From the NCBI GenBank assembly GCA_934096705.1, contig CAKOMR010000001.1, positions 113,036 through 177,035 on the forward strand: a stretch of 64,000 nt of DNA. The letters are read 5' to 3'. The stretch comes from an uncultured Bacilli bacterium (GTDB lineage Bacteria > Bacillota_I > Bacilli_A > RF39 > UBA660). Each line of letters opens with the position of its first letter. Position 1 is the stretch's first letter. Under the pieces are notes generated by a model that was not told the DNA's origin, made no database searches, and saw only the letters and a list, made by a program, of their open reading frames with translations. The position numbers were made by a program, and so were the translations under genes. Positions 42,120 through 52,797 of this stretch are shown one piece after another.

Positions 42120-44945
42120 ATGAAACAAGGAAATATAGTACCACTTAAAATAACAACTGAGTATTCACTTTTAAAAAGCCTAATTAAGATCGACGATTTA
42201 ATTGATTTTTTGGTGTGTAACAATATTTCTGCGTGTGGACTTTGTGATGATAATTTAAATGGTTTAATGGAATTTTATTTAAAATGTAAAAGCCATAATA
42301 TTAAGCCAATTATAGGCCTTGATGTAGTTATAGGTGGTATGCATATATATTTGTATGCTAAAAACTATAAAGGATATCAAACACTTTTAAAAATTGATTA
42401 TCTTAAGGATAATTTAATCTTTGATAATTTTTATGATGAAAATATTTATATTGTTTTGCCTTTTTCAAGTATTGAACTTTATGAAGAAATTAAAATTAAA
42501 GATAATGTTTTTATTTCTTATGAAAATGAAGTAGAAAAGAAAAATGCTTTATTATTAACTGACAAAATTTTATATATTAATAATATCAGATGTTTAAAAA
42601 GGGAAGATGTAAGTTTTTTAAAGTATTTAAAGTTACTTAATAATTCTTTTATGTATTCAGAAGATTCATATTATAAAAATTCTAGTGAAGAAGATATAAA
42701 AATACTTTTGTCATTTTGCAATCAAATAGATATAGAAATTCCTTTTAATAATAAATATATTCCGAAATATAATAGTGAAAATAGTGAAAAGTATTTATTT
42801 AATTTAGCTTTTTTAGGTCTAAAAAAAAGACTTAATGGTAAAGTTTGTGATACATATTTAAAAAGGCTTAACTATGAACTTGATATTATAAAGAAAATGG
42901 ATTTTATCGATTATTTTTTAATAGTTTATGACTATGTTTTGTATGCTAAAAAAAATAATGTTCTAGTAGGCCCAGGAAGGGGATCTGCTGCAGGAAGTTT
43001 AGTAAGTTACTGTCTTGGAATAACTAACATTGATCCAATTAAATATAATTTGCTTTTTGAAAGATTTTTAAATATTAATCGTAAAAAAATGCCTGATATA
43101 GATATAGATTTTGAAAGTGAAAAAAGACCATTTATGATTGAATATGTAAAAAATAAATATGGTTTTGATAAGGTAGCAGTAGGACTTACTTTTAACAATT
43201 ATAAAAGTAAACTTGTTTTAAGAGACCTTGCTAAAGTTATGAATATTGATACTGACTTATTCGAAAAATTTATTAAAAATATTGATAGTGGTAAGTCACT
43301 AAAGGAAAATTTAGAAAATGAAAGAGTAAAAAAATATATTGAATTATATACTGACATTAAAAAATTATATAATGCAGCATTTCATTTAGAAAATTTAAAG
43401 AAAAATACTTCGACTCATGCAGCGGGAGTAATTATATCTAGTGTAAAACTCGGAACGATTATTCCAATTTCTAATGAGTCTGGTCTTCTTAAAACAGGTA
43501 TAGAAATGAATTATCTTGAAAATATGGGCCTTTTAAAAATGGATTTTTTAGCTTTGGAAAAATTATCCATAATAAGTGGAGTACTTAAGAAAATAGGTAG
43601 TTTAAACATTGATAAAATTTCTTTGGAAGATACAAAGACAATTGACATTTTTAAAAATGCAAATACAGATGATATATTTCAGTTTGAATCTAAATACGCT
43701 AAAGACGTACTTGAAAAAATCAAAATATCTTCATTTAATGAACTTATTATTGCACTTGCACTTGTAAGACCTGGAGCAAACAAGCAGATTGATGAATATT
43801 TAAAAAATAAGAGTAATAAAAATTTAGTTATTGATAATAAACTAGAAGGTATTTTAAGAGAAACTTATGGAACAATTATTTATCAAGAACAAGTTATGAA
43901 AATATTTGAAGTAATGGGTTACTCTTTATTTGAGGCGGATGAAATAAGAAGTGCCATGTCTAAAAAGAAGGACGAAATAATTAATAAGGAACATGACAAA
44001 TTTATAAGTGGTGCTATTAAAAATGGTTTTAATCTTAATTTTGCAGAAAATTTATTTGCTAAAGTAAAAGAATTTGGTGGTTATGGATTTAATAAATCTC
44101 ATAGTACTTCTTATGCTATGCTTTCTTATCAAATGGCATATTTAAAAGCCAATTATTTAAAAGAATTTACTTTTTATCTTTTAGAAAATAATAAGGATAC
44201 GCAAAAATGTGAAAGAATGCTTAATGATTTAAAAAATGCAAATTATAAGATTTTAAAACCTAACATAAATGTTTCAAAGAGTGTATTTATAAGCAAGAAC
44301 GAATATATTTTACTTCCTTTAAATATGATAAAAGGCATAAATGATGATATAGTTGAAAAAATTATTTTAAAAAGAGAAGATGGTTTTAAAGATATATATG
44401 ATTTTTTCTTTAAATGTTATGATTTTATAACTAAAGATGTTTATACATCTTTAGTTAAAGCATCTGCTTTAAAAGTATTTGGTTATAATAGAAAAACTTT
44501 GATTAATAGTTATGATTTACTATATAATTATGCTCAGCTTAATGATGATAATTTATCTAAACCACTTATTAAGCAAGCACCTGAATATGATGAAAATATT
44601 TTAAGAACTTTTGAACTTGAAAGTTATGGTTTTTATATAACGAATCATCCTTGCAGTACTTATAAAAATGTTATTAAAATAAAAAACATTGATAAATATC
44701 TATTTAAAAATATAGATATGGTTTTACTTATAAATAAAATCAAAGTAATTAATGATAAAAATAATAAACCAATGGCTTTTTTAGATTGTGAAGATGAAAC
44801 TGGTAAAGTTGAAGCAACTTTATTTAGTAATGAGTTTAAATTAAATAGTGAAATAAATGTTGACAATGTTATTTTTATAAATGCAAAAGTCTCAAAACGA
44901 TTTGACAAAATTAAAATAATAATAAATAATATAAAAAGAAAGTGA
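42120..44945 (+). CDS. dnaE: DNA polymerase III alpha subunit (DnaE type)
   Basis: Replicative C-family polymerase without proofreading domain; in Bacillota DnaE extends RNA primers before handing over to PolC. PHP domain at residues 1-200 is degenerate: 'HTxYSLLD' appears as TTEYSLLKS and the metal-binding 'TDHGN' as CDDNL, so it probably lacks metal-dependent activity. The polymerase core shows GPGRGSAAGSLVSYCLGI (about 284-301) and the catalytic PDIDIDFE (about 324-331). Later motifs are THAAGVIIS, GYGFNKSHSTSYAMLSYQMAYLKANY and the helix-hairpin/OB region, ending in KINNIKRK-like residues. 941 residues, shorter than the usual ~1100. Leaderless start; polC follows 7 bases downstream. Confidence 0.93.
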   Translation: MKQGNIVPLKITTEYSLLKSLIKIDDLIDFLVCNNISACGLCDDNLNGLMEFYLKCKSHNIKPIIGLDVVIGGMHIYLYAKNYKGYQTLLKIDYLKDNLIFDNFYDENIYIVLPFSSIELYEEIKIKDNVFISYENEVEKKNALLLTDKILYINNIRCLKREDVSFLKYLKLLNNSFMYSEDSYYKNSSEEDIKILLSFCNQIDIEIPFNNKYIPKYNSENSEKYLFNLAFLGLKKRLNGKVCDTYLKRLNYELDIIKKMDFIDYFLIVYDYVLYAKKNNVLVGPGRGSAAGSLVSYCLGITNIDPIKYNLLFERFLNINRKKMPDIDIDFESEKRPFMIEYVKNKYGFDKVAVGLTFNNYKSKLVLRDLAKVMNIDTDLFEKFIKNIDSGKSLKENLENERVKKYIELYTDIKKLYNAAFHLENLKKNTSTHAAGVIISSVKLGTIIPISNESGLLKTGIEMNYLENMGLLKMDFLALEKLSIISGVLKKIGSLNIDKISLEDTKTIDIFKNANTDDIFQFESKYAKDVLEKIKISSFNELIIALALVRPGANKQIDEYLKNKSNKNLVIDNKLEGILRETYGTIIYQEQVMKIFEVMGYSLFEADEIRSAMSKKKDEIINKEHDKFISGAIKNGFNLNFAENLFAKVKEFGGYGFNKSHSTSYAMLSYQMAYLKANYLKEFTFYLLENNKDTQKCERMLNDLKNANYKILKPNINVSKSVFISKNEYILLPLNMIKGINDDIVEKIILKREDGFKDIYDFFFKCYDFITKDVYTSLVKASALKVFGYNRKTLINSYDLLYNYAQLNDDNLSKPLIKQAPEYDENILRTFELESYGFYITNHPCSTYKNVIKIKNIDKYLFKNIDMVLLINKIKVINDKNNKPMAFLDCEDETGKVEATLFSNEFKLNSEINVDNVIFINAKVSKRFDKIKIIINNIKRK

Positions 44946-44952
44946 AAAGAAC

Positions 44953-47900
44953 ATGGATAACGAAGTACAAAGATTTTTTAATAGTATAAAATTTTCAAGC
45001 GACCTTTTTGAGGGAGTTACAGTAAAAAAAGTAATATATATTAAATCAAAAATGATTTATGAAGTTGTTTTATCTTGCCCAAATATTATTGAAAAAGTTG
45101 AGGTAGATAAACTTTTTTATGCATGTAAAAATAAAATAAAAGGAGAAAAAGATTGTTTTATTACACTTGCATACGAAAATATTGATTTTGATTTATTAGA
45201 AGTATATTTAAATCAAATTTTAACTTCTTTTTATAGTGATAAGCCTTCGATGAGTGATGTCAGAGTGTCTGTTTCAAACAGTGGAAACGTTAATATTATT
45301 ACGCATTTTCCAATTGAGAAAAAACTTATTGAAAGTGATATGAATTTAATATTAAATGAGTTTAAAAAATATGGAGTTAATGATTTAAATATAACTATTG
45401 CAGTTGACGATAATATCACTAAAAAAGTTAAAGAAGAAATTGAAAATGAGAATAATGTTGAAGTTAAAGTAAAAGTTTCTCCGATGGTTATGGGAGCACA
45501 TGTTGATGGTGAACCCACAAAACTTATAGATATTACTAGTGAAGCAAGAAACCAAATATTTGAAGTATACGTTTTTGGTGTAGAAACAGTAGAAAGAAAC
45601 GGTAAAAAAGGACCATTTTATATAAATAATTTAAAAGTATCAGATAAAACTGATAGTTATTTAATGAAAATAGTAAAATTTGATGCTGATGAAAATAAAA
45701 ATATTATGGGTAAAATTAAAGTTGGCGACTGGATAAGAGTTTTTGGCAGTATTAAAATGGATGATTATTTACATTCTTTTATAATAGAACCAAGATCAAT
45801 TGAAAAAATTGCTAGTAAAGAAGTTTCTATTAAAGATGATGCTCCTGTAAAAAGAGTTGAACTTCATGCTCATACAATGATGAGCCAAATGGATGGGGTA
45901 ACTAAGGTTGATTTAGGTAAACATACAAATGAACTTGTAACTAATGCAATTAATATGGGTTATAGGGGTGTTGCTATAACAGATCACAATGGCTGTCAGG
46001 CGTTTCCTATAGCGTATCAATTAATAAGTGGATATAATAAAAAAATTGAAGATAAATCAAAACATTTTAAAGGTTTATATGGAACTGAGCTTACTTTAGT
46101 TGACGATGTAGTAAAAATCGTTAAGGATCCTACAGACGCTGATTTAAAGACTTCATGTTATGTAGTATTTGATACAGAAACTACTGGTTTTAATGCTGCC
46201 TCAGGCGATGTTATGATTGAAATTGGGGCTGTAAAAATTGAAGAAGGAGTAATAATTGATAGATTTGATGAGTTTATAAATCCTGGATTTCATATACCAG
46301 ATAATATTACTGCTTTGACAGAAATATCTGATGATATGGTTAAAGATGCCGATACTGAGGAAAATGTTACAAAAAGATTTTTGCAGTGGGCTGGTGACTG
46401 TCCAATGGTTGCCCATAATGCAAAGTTTGATATTTCATTTATTGAAATGGCTATGAAAAAATATAATCTTGGGGAATTTAAAAGCACAGTAATTGATACT
46501 TTAGAGCTTTCGCGTTCTTTGGATAGAGGTTTTGCTAGACATAGCTTATCTGCTTTAGTAAAAAGATATAATGTTCCTTTTGATGAAGAAAGTCATCACC
46601 GTGCTGATTATGATGCTGAAGGAACCGCTTTAGTATTTCATAAAATGATTGATAAACTACTGAATGAAAAAATAACTAAAATTAGTGAACTTCAAAATCT
46701 TGTATCTACGGAAGAGTTATTTAAATTTGGTAGAACGTACCATTTTAATGCCATTGCAATTAATAGAGAGGGACTAAAAAATTTATTTAAAATAATATCT
46801 CTTGCAAATACAACTTATTTATATAAAACTCCACGTATCCCAAGAAGCAAATTAAATGAACTTAGAAAAGGTTTATTAATTGGTAGTGGCTGCTATGAAA
46901 GTGAAGTCTTTATTGAGGCAAGAAGTAAAGCAAGTGATGATCTTGTAAGTATAATTGGATTTTATGATTATGTTGAAGTTCAACCACCGGAAGTATATGG
47001 TCATTTAATTCAAACTGGTGATTTTAAAAATGAATATGAACTTGAAAATCATTTAAAAAAAATTATCGATGAGACTAAGAAAAATGGCAAGATTATTGTC
47101 GCAACTGGAGATGTACATCATTTTTCTAGAGAAGATAAAATATATCGTGAAATTATTATTAATCAAAAAGTACCTGGTGGCGGAAGACATCCACTTGCTA
47201 AAAATAATATAAAAAATATTCCTTCGATGCATTTTAGAACTACTGAAGAGATGCTTAATGATTTTAGCTTTTTAGGCAAAGATTTAGCGTATGAAATTGT
47301 TGTTGAAAATACTAATAAAGTTCTTGACATGGTAGATGAAATCGAAGTTATAATTGATACTCATGGAGTGCCTTTTTCACCAAGAGTAAGAAGTGATGAT
47401 GGCAAAAGTTATTTAGATTGTAAAAGAGTTGTTACAGACCTTGTATATGAAAAGGCTGCTTCATGGTATGGCAAAAATTTACCATTTAATATTGAAGAAC
47501 GTATTGCTAAAGAATTATATGGAGATATTGTTTATACTTATTGGAATGAAAGATTAAAACTTGAAAATCCTGATATTAGTGAAGAAGAACTTACTAAACA
47601 GGCATTTAAAAATCTTCATGAAACAATAATTGAAGGATATGATAAAGTTATTACTTTAATAACTGAATATGTTGAAAACCATTGGAGTGAAGAAGATGGT
47701 GAAAAAACTGATGAGGCTGTTAAAAAGAAAGTAAAAAAATCTTTGGGAGGAATTATCGGTGGAGGATTCGATCCAATTTACCTAATTGCCCAAAGACTTG
47801 TTAAACACTCAAATGACGAAGGCTTCTTAGTAGGTTCCCGTGGTTCTGTTGGATCAAGCTTTGTTGCTACAATGATGGGTATTACGGAGGTTAACCCTCT

Positions 47901-49536
47901 TCCGGCACATTACCGCTGTTTAAAATGCCAAACATCACTATTTAATGATGAAGATGGTAATGCTTTAGGAGCAACTTATTCTTCGGGATTTGACCTTCCT
48001 GATAAAAAGTGCCCAAACTGTGGAGAAATGCTAAAAAAAGATGGACAAGACATGCCATTTGCAACATTCTTAGGCTTTAATGCCGATAAAGTTCCCGATA
48101 TCGATTTAAACTTTTCAGATTTAAATCAAGCAAGTGCCCATGAATATACAAAAGTACTTTTTGGTGTAGATAATGTTTATCGTGCTGGTACAATTGGTAC
48201 AGTTGCTGAAAAAACGGCTTATGGTTTTGTTAAAGGTTATTTCGAAGATAAAGGAATTTTGAATAAAAGTAGTGTTGAAATAGAGCGCCTTGCAATGGGA
48301 TGTACTGGTGTTAAAAGAACTACTGGTCAGCATCCGGGAGGAATTGTTGTAGTGCCTGATTATATGGAAGTTTCAGATTTTACACCTTTTCAGTTTCCAG
48401 CAGATGACCCAGAAAGTGCATGGAGAACAACTCACTTTGATTACCACTCAATTGAAGAAGACCTTTTAAAACTAGATATTTTAGGTCATTCAGATCCAAC
48501 TCAGCTTCGTCTTATTCAAGATTTAAGTAAAACTGATGTATCAAAAGTACCTTTAGATGACAAAGATACAATGTCAATATTTTCTTCGACTAAAGTTCTT
48601 GGAGTAACTAATGAAGAAATTATGTGTCCTACAGGAACTCTTGGAATTCCAGAATTTGGTACTAGCTTTACAATTGGTATGGTAGATGAAACTAAGCCTA
48701 CAACTTTTGCAGAACTTGTTAAAATTGCAGGACTTTCTCATGGTACTGACGTTTGGCTTGGTAATGCTCAAGATTTAATTAAAAATAATATTGTTCCTTT
48801 TAAAGAGGTTATTGGTTGTCGTGACGATATTATGGTTTATTTAATTTATCATGGTGTTAAACCAATAAAAGCCTTTAAGATAATGGAATTTGTTCGTAAA
48901 GGTAAAGCCTCAAAAGACCCAGTTACATGGGAAGAACATAAGAAAACCATGGTTGATGCAGGTATCGAAGATTGGTTTATAAATTCATGTCAAAAAATAA
49001 AATATATGTTTCCAAAAGCACATGCAGCAGCATATGTTACAAGTGCGTTTAGAATAGCTTGGTATAAAGTTCATATGCCAGTGTATTTTTATGCATCATG
49101 GTATTCTACTAAAGCAACAGCGTTTGATATTGAAGCTATGATTGATGGTTATGATGCTATAAAAGAAAAAATTATTGAAATTAAAAATAAAGGCTATGAA
49201 GCAACTAATAAAGATAGTGGTACATTAGAATCTTTAAGTGTTGCTCTTGAAATGGCTGCAAGAAAAATAAAAGTAGCGCCTTTTGATTTATATAAAAGTA
49301 AAGGTATGACTTTTGATGTTTTAGATGATAGTACTTTAATTCCACCATTTATTACAATTGATGGTCTTGGGGAAACTGTTGCTAAAAATATTGAAAGTGA
49401 AGCTAAAAAACATCCATTTATTAGTATTGAAGATTTTCAAACAAGATGTAAGGTTTCACAAACTTTAATTGATAAAATGAAAATGATGGGTATTTTTAAA
49501 GGTATGCCAGAAAGTAGTCAATTGAGTTTATTTTAG
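44953..49536 (+). CDS. polC: DNA polymerase III PolC-type alpha subunit with 3'-5' exonuclease
   Basis: Main replicative polymerase of low-GC Gram-positives. In order: N-terminal domain and OB fold (to about residue 295), PHP domain with intact metal motifs (ELHAHTMMSQMDGV, about 303; AITDHNG, about 340), an inserted DEDD exonuclease (FDTETTGF about 403, HNAKFDISF about 492, HRADYDAEG about 551), a zinc-binding cluster (CLKCQTSLF...KKCPNCGEM, about 990-1020), and the polymerase catalytic site (PDIDLNFS, about 1048). Conserved late motifs include GQHPGGIVVVP, LGIPEFGT and FPKAHAAAYVTSAFRIAWYK. 1527 residues, normal length and intact. Direct adjacency to dnaE is unusual; in Bacillus the two are far apart. 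Confidence 0.96.
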   Translation: MDNEVQRFFNSIKFSSDLFEGVTVKKVIYIKSKMIYEVVLSCPNIIEKVEVDKLFYACKNKIKGEKDCFITLAYENIDFDLLEVYLNQILTSFYSDKPSMSDVRVSVSNSGNVNIITHFPIEKKLIESDMNLILNEFKKYGVNDLNITIAVDDNITKKVKEEIENENNVEVKVKVSPMVMGAHVDGEPTKLIDITSEARNQIFEVYVFGVETVERNGKKGPFYINNLKVSDKTDSYLMKIVKFDADENKNIMGKIKVGDWIRVFGSIKMDDYLHSFIIEPRSIEKIASKEVSIKDDAPVKRVELHAHTMMSQMDGVTKVDLGKHTNELVTNAINMGYRGVAITDHNGCQAFPIAYQLISGYNKKIEDKSKHFKGLYGTELTLVDDVVKIVKDPTDADLKTSCYVVFDTETTGFNAASGDVMIEIGAVKIEEGVIIDRFDEFINPGFHIPDNITALTEISDDMVKDADTEENVTKRFLQWAGDCPMVAHNAKFDISFIEMAMKKYNLGEFKSTVIDTLELSRSLDRGFARHSLSALVKRYNVPFDEESHHRADYDAEGTALVFHKMIDKLLNEKITKISELQNLVSTEELFKFGRTYHFNAIAINREGLKNLFKIISLANTTYLYKTPRIPRSKLNELRKGLLIGSGCYESEVFIEARSKASDDLVSIIGFYDYVEVQPPEVYGHLIQTGDFKNEYELENHLKKIIDETKKNGKIIVATGDVHHFSREDKIYREIIINQKVPGGGRHPLAKNNIKNIPSMHFRTTEEMLNDFSFLGKDLAYEIVVENTNKVLDMVDEIEVIIDTHGVPFSPRVRSDDGKSYLDCKRVVTDLVYEKAASWYGKNLPFNIEERIAKELYGDIVYTYWNERLKLENPDISEEELTKQAFKNLHETIIEGYDKVITLITEYVENHWSEEDGEKTDEAVKKKVKKSLGGIIGGGFDPIYLIAQRLVKHSNDEGFLVGSRGSVGSSFVATMMGITEVNPLPAHYRCLKCQTSLFNDEDGNALGATYSSGFDLPDKKCPNCGEMLKKDGQDMPFATFLGFNADKVPDIDLNFSDLNQASAHEYTKVLFGVDNVYRAGTIGTVAEKTAYGFVKGYFEDKGILNKSSVEIERLAMGCTGVKRTTGQHPGGIVVVPDYMEVSDFTPFQFPADDPESAWRTTHFDYHSIEEDLLKLDILGHSDPTQLRLIQDLSKTDVSKVPLDDKDTMSIFSSTKVLGVTNEEIMCPTGTLGIPEFGTSFTIGMVDETKPTTFAELVKIAGLSHGTDVWLGNAQDLIKNNIVPFKEVIGCRDDIMVYLIYHGVKPIKAFKIMEFVRKGKASKDPVTWEEHKKTMVDAGIEDWFINSCQKIKYMFPKAHAAAYVTSAFRIAWYKVHMPVYFYASWYSTKATAFDIEAMIDGYDAIKEKIIEIKNKGYEATNKDSGTLESLSVALEMAARKIKVAPFDLYKSKGMTFDVLDDSTLIPPFITIDGLGETVAKNIESEAKKHPFISIEDFQTRCKVSQTLIDKMKMMGIFKGMPESSQLSLF

Positions 49537-49548
49537 AAAGGAGTAAAT

Positions 49549-50067
49549 ATGGATAATTTTATACCTGATATGTATTATAAAAGCGTATTTGATATAAATT
49601 ATAAAAAATTAAAAAATATGAAGATTAAGTGTATTGCTTTTGATTTAGATAATACACTTGCTTCTTATAAAGAAGATGTTCCTGGAAGAGATATCAAGGA
49701 ACTTCTTAATATGCTTTCGGATGATTTTAAAATCATACTATTTTCAAATGGTACGAAGAAAAGACTTACACCATTTAAAGAAATATTAAACTTAGATACA
49801 TCATATAGTTCTCGTAAACCATTTAAGAAAAAGTATTTGAAAGTTATGCGTATATATAAGTTAAAACCAGAACAAATAGCTTTTGTGGGTGATCAACTTA
49901 TAACAGATATTTTGGGAGCAAATAGGGTAGGAAGTATAAGTATATTAGTTAATCCTGTTGGAGCTTATGAACCAATAACTACTAAAATAAATCGTTTTTT
50001 TGAAAAATTTATTTTAAAAAGACTTGCAAAAACTGGAGTTTTAAAAAAGGGAGCATATTATGAGTAA
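49549..50067 (+). CDS. yqeG: YqeG-type HAD phosphatase
   Basis: HAD-superfamily IIIA phosphatase. Motif I FDLDNTLASY (Asp-32, Asp-34), motif II FSNGTKKR (about 66-69), Lys in SRKPFKKK, and motif III/IV VGDQLITDILGANR (about 117-130) are intact. YqeG relatives dephosphorylate small sugar or nucleotide phosphates; the physiological substrate here is unknown. 172 residues. Its stop overlaps the yqeH start by 8 bases, the same yqeG-yqeH pair as in Bacillus, where the locus is tied to ribosome assembly. Confidence 0.9.
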   Translation: MDNFIPDMYYKSVFDINYKKLKNMKIKCIAFDLDNTLASYKEDVPGRDIKELLNMLSDDFKIILFSNGTKKRLTPFKEILNLDTSYSSRKPFKKKYLKVMRIYKLKPEQIAFVGDQLITDILGANRVGSISILVNPVGAYEPITTKINRFFEKFILKRLAKTGVLKKGAYYE

Positions 50068-50959
50068 ATGCAAAGGATGTGGAGTAACTCTTCAGTTTGA
50101 AGATGAAAAAAAACTTGGGTACGCAGTTATGGGCTCAAATTTATGTAAAAGATGTTTTGATTTAAAACATTATAATAAAAATGTTGATTTAACTAATTAT
50201 ATTGATAATGAAAATCTTTTAAAACAGATAAATGAGCAAAGAAATTTTACTATATTTTTGTGCGATCTTATATCTCTTTCTGATGTAACAATTGACTTAT
50301 TTAATAAAATAAAAAACGATAAATTATTTGTTTTAACTAAAGTTGATATGGTTCCAAAAAATATAAAATATGATAGTTTAATTAAAACTATTAAGGATGT
50401 TTATGATGTAAGCCCAGTGCTTTTCTCTTATAAAAATAAAAAATTTATAAATGAACTTAAAAACATTATTTTAAGCAAAAAAAATGTAATTATTTCAGGC
50501 ATAGTTTCATCAGGAAAAAGCACCCTTATAAATACACTTTTTGAAAAAGATATTACAACTTCTTATTATCATAATACAACTCTTGATTTTATTGAAATTG
50601 ATTATGAAGATGCCACTATTTTCGATACTCCAGGTTTTGATACAAAAATTATTACTTCGAAAAGTAAAAATGTTTTAATTGAAAAAATAGTTAATTTAAA
50701 ATGTGGTTATGAAATTAGCTTAAATGATGTTTCATTTAGTACAAAAAATGATGTAAATTTTGTTATTTTTATGCCAAATACGGTAAAAATTAAAACTAAG
50801 AAAACCATAAATGAATATAATGAAAAAGTTATTATTCCTAAAAAAAGTGATTTAGTTTTCGAAGAATTTTTTATATATTTTAAAAATGGTGCAATAATTT
50901 ATTTAAATAATAAAGATTATGTTGTTAGAAAGTCAATAATAGGTAAAAGTAATGAGTAA
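50060..50959 (+). CDS. yqeH: YqeH-type circularly permuted ribosome-assembly GTPase
   Basis: GTPase needed for 30S subunit assembly. An N-terminal zinc finger (Cys-4, Cys-7, Cys-29, Cys-32) precedes the permuted G domain: G4 TKVDM (about 94) comes before G1 GIVSSGKST (about 150), then G3 DTPG (about 194), the order that identifies YqeH. A switch-II-like VGFDTKI-type segment and C-terminal beta domain follow. 299 residues, shorter than Bacillus YqeH (~366), with the C-terminal domain reduced. Overlaps yqeG and mutL by 8 bases each, so the three genes are translationally coupled. Confidence 0.9.
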   Translation: MSKCKGCGVTLQFEDEKKLGYAVMGSNLCKRCFDLKHYNKNVDLTNYIDNENLLKQINEQRNFTIFLCDLISLSDVTIDLFNKIKNDKLFVLTKVDMVPKNIKYDSLIKTIKDVYDVSPVLFSYKNKKFINELKNIILSKKNVIISGIVSSGKSTLINTLFEKDITTSYYHNTTLDFIEIDYEDATIFDTPGFDTKIITSKSKNVLIEKIVNLKCGYEISLNDVSFSTKNDVNFVIFMPNTVKIKTKKTINEYNEKVIIPKKSDLVFEEFFIYFKNGAIIYLNNKDYVVRKSIIGKSNE

Positions 50960-52724
50960 AATTAGAGTAATGGATGAAATACTTGCCAATAAAATAGCGG
51001 CAGGTGAAGTAATAGAAAAACTTGCCTCTATAGTAAAAGAACTTGTTGAAAATAGTATAGATGCAGGTAGTACTAATATAAAAATAGATTTAAAAAATAG
51101 TGGAATGGACGAAATAAAAGTTATTGATAATGGATCTGGTATGGATGAAGAAGATGCAAAAGAATGCTTTTTAAGACATGCAACTTCCAAAATATATAAA
51201 GAAGAAGATCTATATTTTATTGATACTTTAGGTTTTAGGGGTGAAGCACTTGCCTCAATAGCGTCAGTTTCCGAAATAAATATGCAAACTTGTGATGGTA
51301 AAAGTTCTACATATGTACATATAAAAGGTGGACATATATTAGAGTGCAAGCCTACGCAGGAAAGGTCAGGAACACTAATAAGTGTAACAAATGTTTTTTA
51401 TAATACTCCTGCAAGGCTTAAATATTTAAAAAGCGAAGCAAGTGAACTTGCAAGTATTACTAATTTTGTAGAAAAACTTGCTATATCTGAAAGTAAAATT
51501 GCTTTTTGTTTAACTAATAATGATAAGGTTTTAGTTAAAACAAGTGGAAGTGGTAACTTACTTAAAGTTATTCATGAAATATATGGAGTAAATGTTTCAA
51601 GTAATATGCTAGAAATTAAAAATAGCAATAATGATTTTTCTATATATGGATTTGTTTGTAAACCTCATATTTTAAAAAGTAATAAAAACCATATGATAAC
51701 TTTTATAAATAATAGAGTAATAAAAAACTATGATATTAATAATGCAATTGATGATGCGTATTATACGTATAAACCAGAGGGTAAATTTCCCATTGTAATT
51801 TTAAATATTGAAACTGATCCTACGGTAGTTGATGTAAATATTCATCCCACAAAACAAGATGTTAAAATTTCTAAAATAGGTGATTTAAAAATTCTTATAA
51901 CAAATACAATAAAAAAAGTACTATATGAAAATTTACTTGTAATAAAACCTTTGGAAGATGAAAAAACACAGACTGAATCATACGAAAACAATCAAAACTT
52001 AATAAATAATTATGATATAAATTCTATATTTAAAAATAGCAATGAAAGTTATAATGAAGAAAATAAGGATACTGAAAAACCGAGCCAATATTTTATGGAT
52101 TTTGAAGAAAAGACTATAATAAAAAATGCAGAGTTAAAATCACTTAAACTTTATCCTGTTGGACTTGCTTTAGGAACTTATATTATAGCTGAAAATGAAG
52201 ATGGTATGTATATTTTAGATCAGCATGCTGCTTATGAAAGAATAAACTATGAAAGATATATGAAAGCGCTAAGAGAAAAAACACCAGTTAAGGTTGGGCT
52301 TTTAGTGCCTATTACTATTGAATTTCCGGCATCAGAATATTCAATAATAAAAAGTAAACTTGATGTTTTAAGTAGTATAGGTATTGATGCAAGCGAATTT
52401 GGTATAAACACACTTATTATAAAAACTCATCCTTCATATTTAAAAGAGGGTTATGAGGAGGAAAGTGTAAGAAAAATAATTGATATTGTGATTAATACCG
52501 ATAAAGAATTTGATAGAGTTAAATTCGAAGAAAAAATAGCTATAACTCTTGCTTGTAAAATGAGTATAAAAGCAAATCATCATATTTCGATGGAAGAAAT
52601 GTCCTATATACTTGATAATTTGGTTAAATGCGATAATCCATATAATTGCCCTCATGGAAGACCAACAATAATTAAATTTAGTATTTATGATTTAGAAAAA
52701 ATGTTTAAAAGAGTTATGGATTAA
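50952..52724 (+). CDS. mutL: DNA mismatch repair protein MutL
   Basis: Mismatch-repair ATPase and endonuclease acting after MutS. GHKL ATPase: ELVENSIDAGS (residues 33-43), DNGSGMDEEDA (about 59-69), ATSKI and GFRGEALASI (about 96-105). The C-terminal domain keeps the metal-dependent endonuclease motif DQHAAYERINYE (about 421-432), plus CPHGRPT (about 573), so strand discrimination is nick-directed as in organisms lacking MutH. 590 residues, full length. mutS, often adjacent, is not here. Its start overlaps the yqeH end. Confidence 0.95.
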   Translation: MSKIRVMDEILANKIAAGEVIEKLASIVKELVENSIDAGSTNIKIDLKNSGMDEIKVIDNGSGMDEEDAKECFLRHATSKIYKEEDLYFIDTLGFRGEALASIASVSEINMQTCDGKSSTYVHIKGGHILECKPTQERSGTLISVTNVFYNTPARLKYLKSEASELASITNFVEKLAISESKIAFCLTNNDKVLVKTSGSGNLLKVIHEIYGVNVSSNMLEIKNSNNDFSIYGFVCKPHILKSNKNHMITFINNRVIKNYDINNAIDDAYYTYKPEGKFPIVILNIETDPTVVDVNIHPTKQDVKISKIGDLKILITNTIKKVLYENLLVIKPLEDEKTQTESYENNQNLINNYDINSIFKNSNESYNEENKDTEKPSQYFMDFEEKTIIKNAELKSLKLYPVGLALGTYIIAENEDGMYILDQHAAYERINYERYMKALREKTPVKVGLLVPITIEFPASEYSIIKSKLDVLSSIGIDASEFGINTLIIKTHPSYLKEGYEEESVRKIIDIVINTDKEFDRVKFEEKIAITLACKMSIKANHHISMEEMSYILDNLVKCDNPYNCPHGRPTIIKFSIYDLEKMFKRVMD

Positions 52725-52797
52725 TTGTGTAAAAAAAATGTCTATAATATTGCTTTTGCTATAAATAATATTTATTATTATAGTAGTGGGTGGTATG

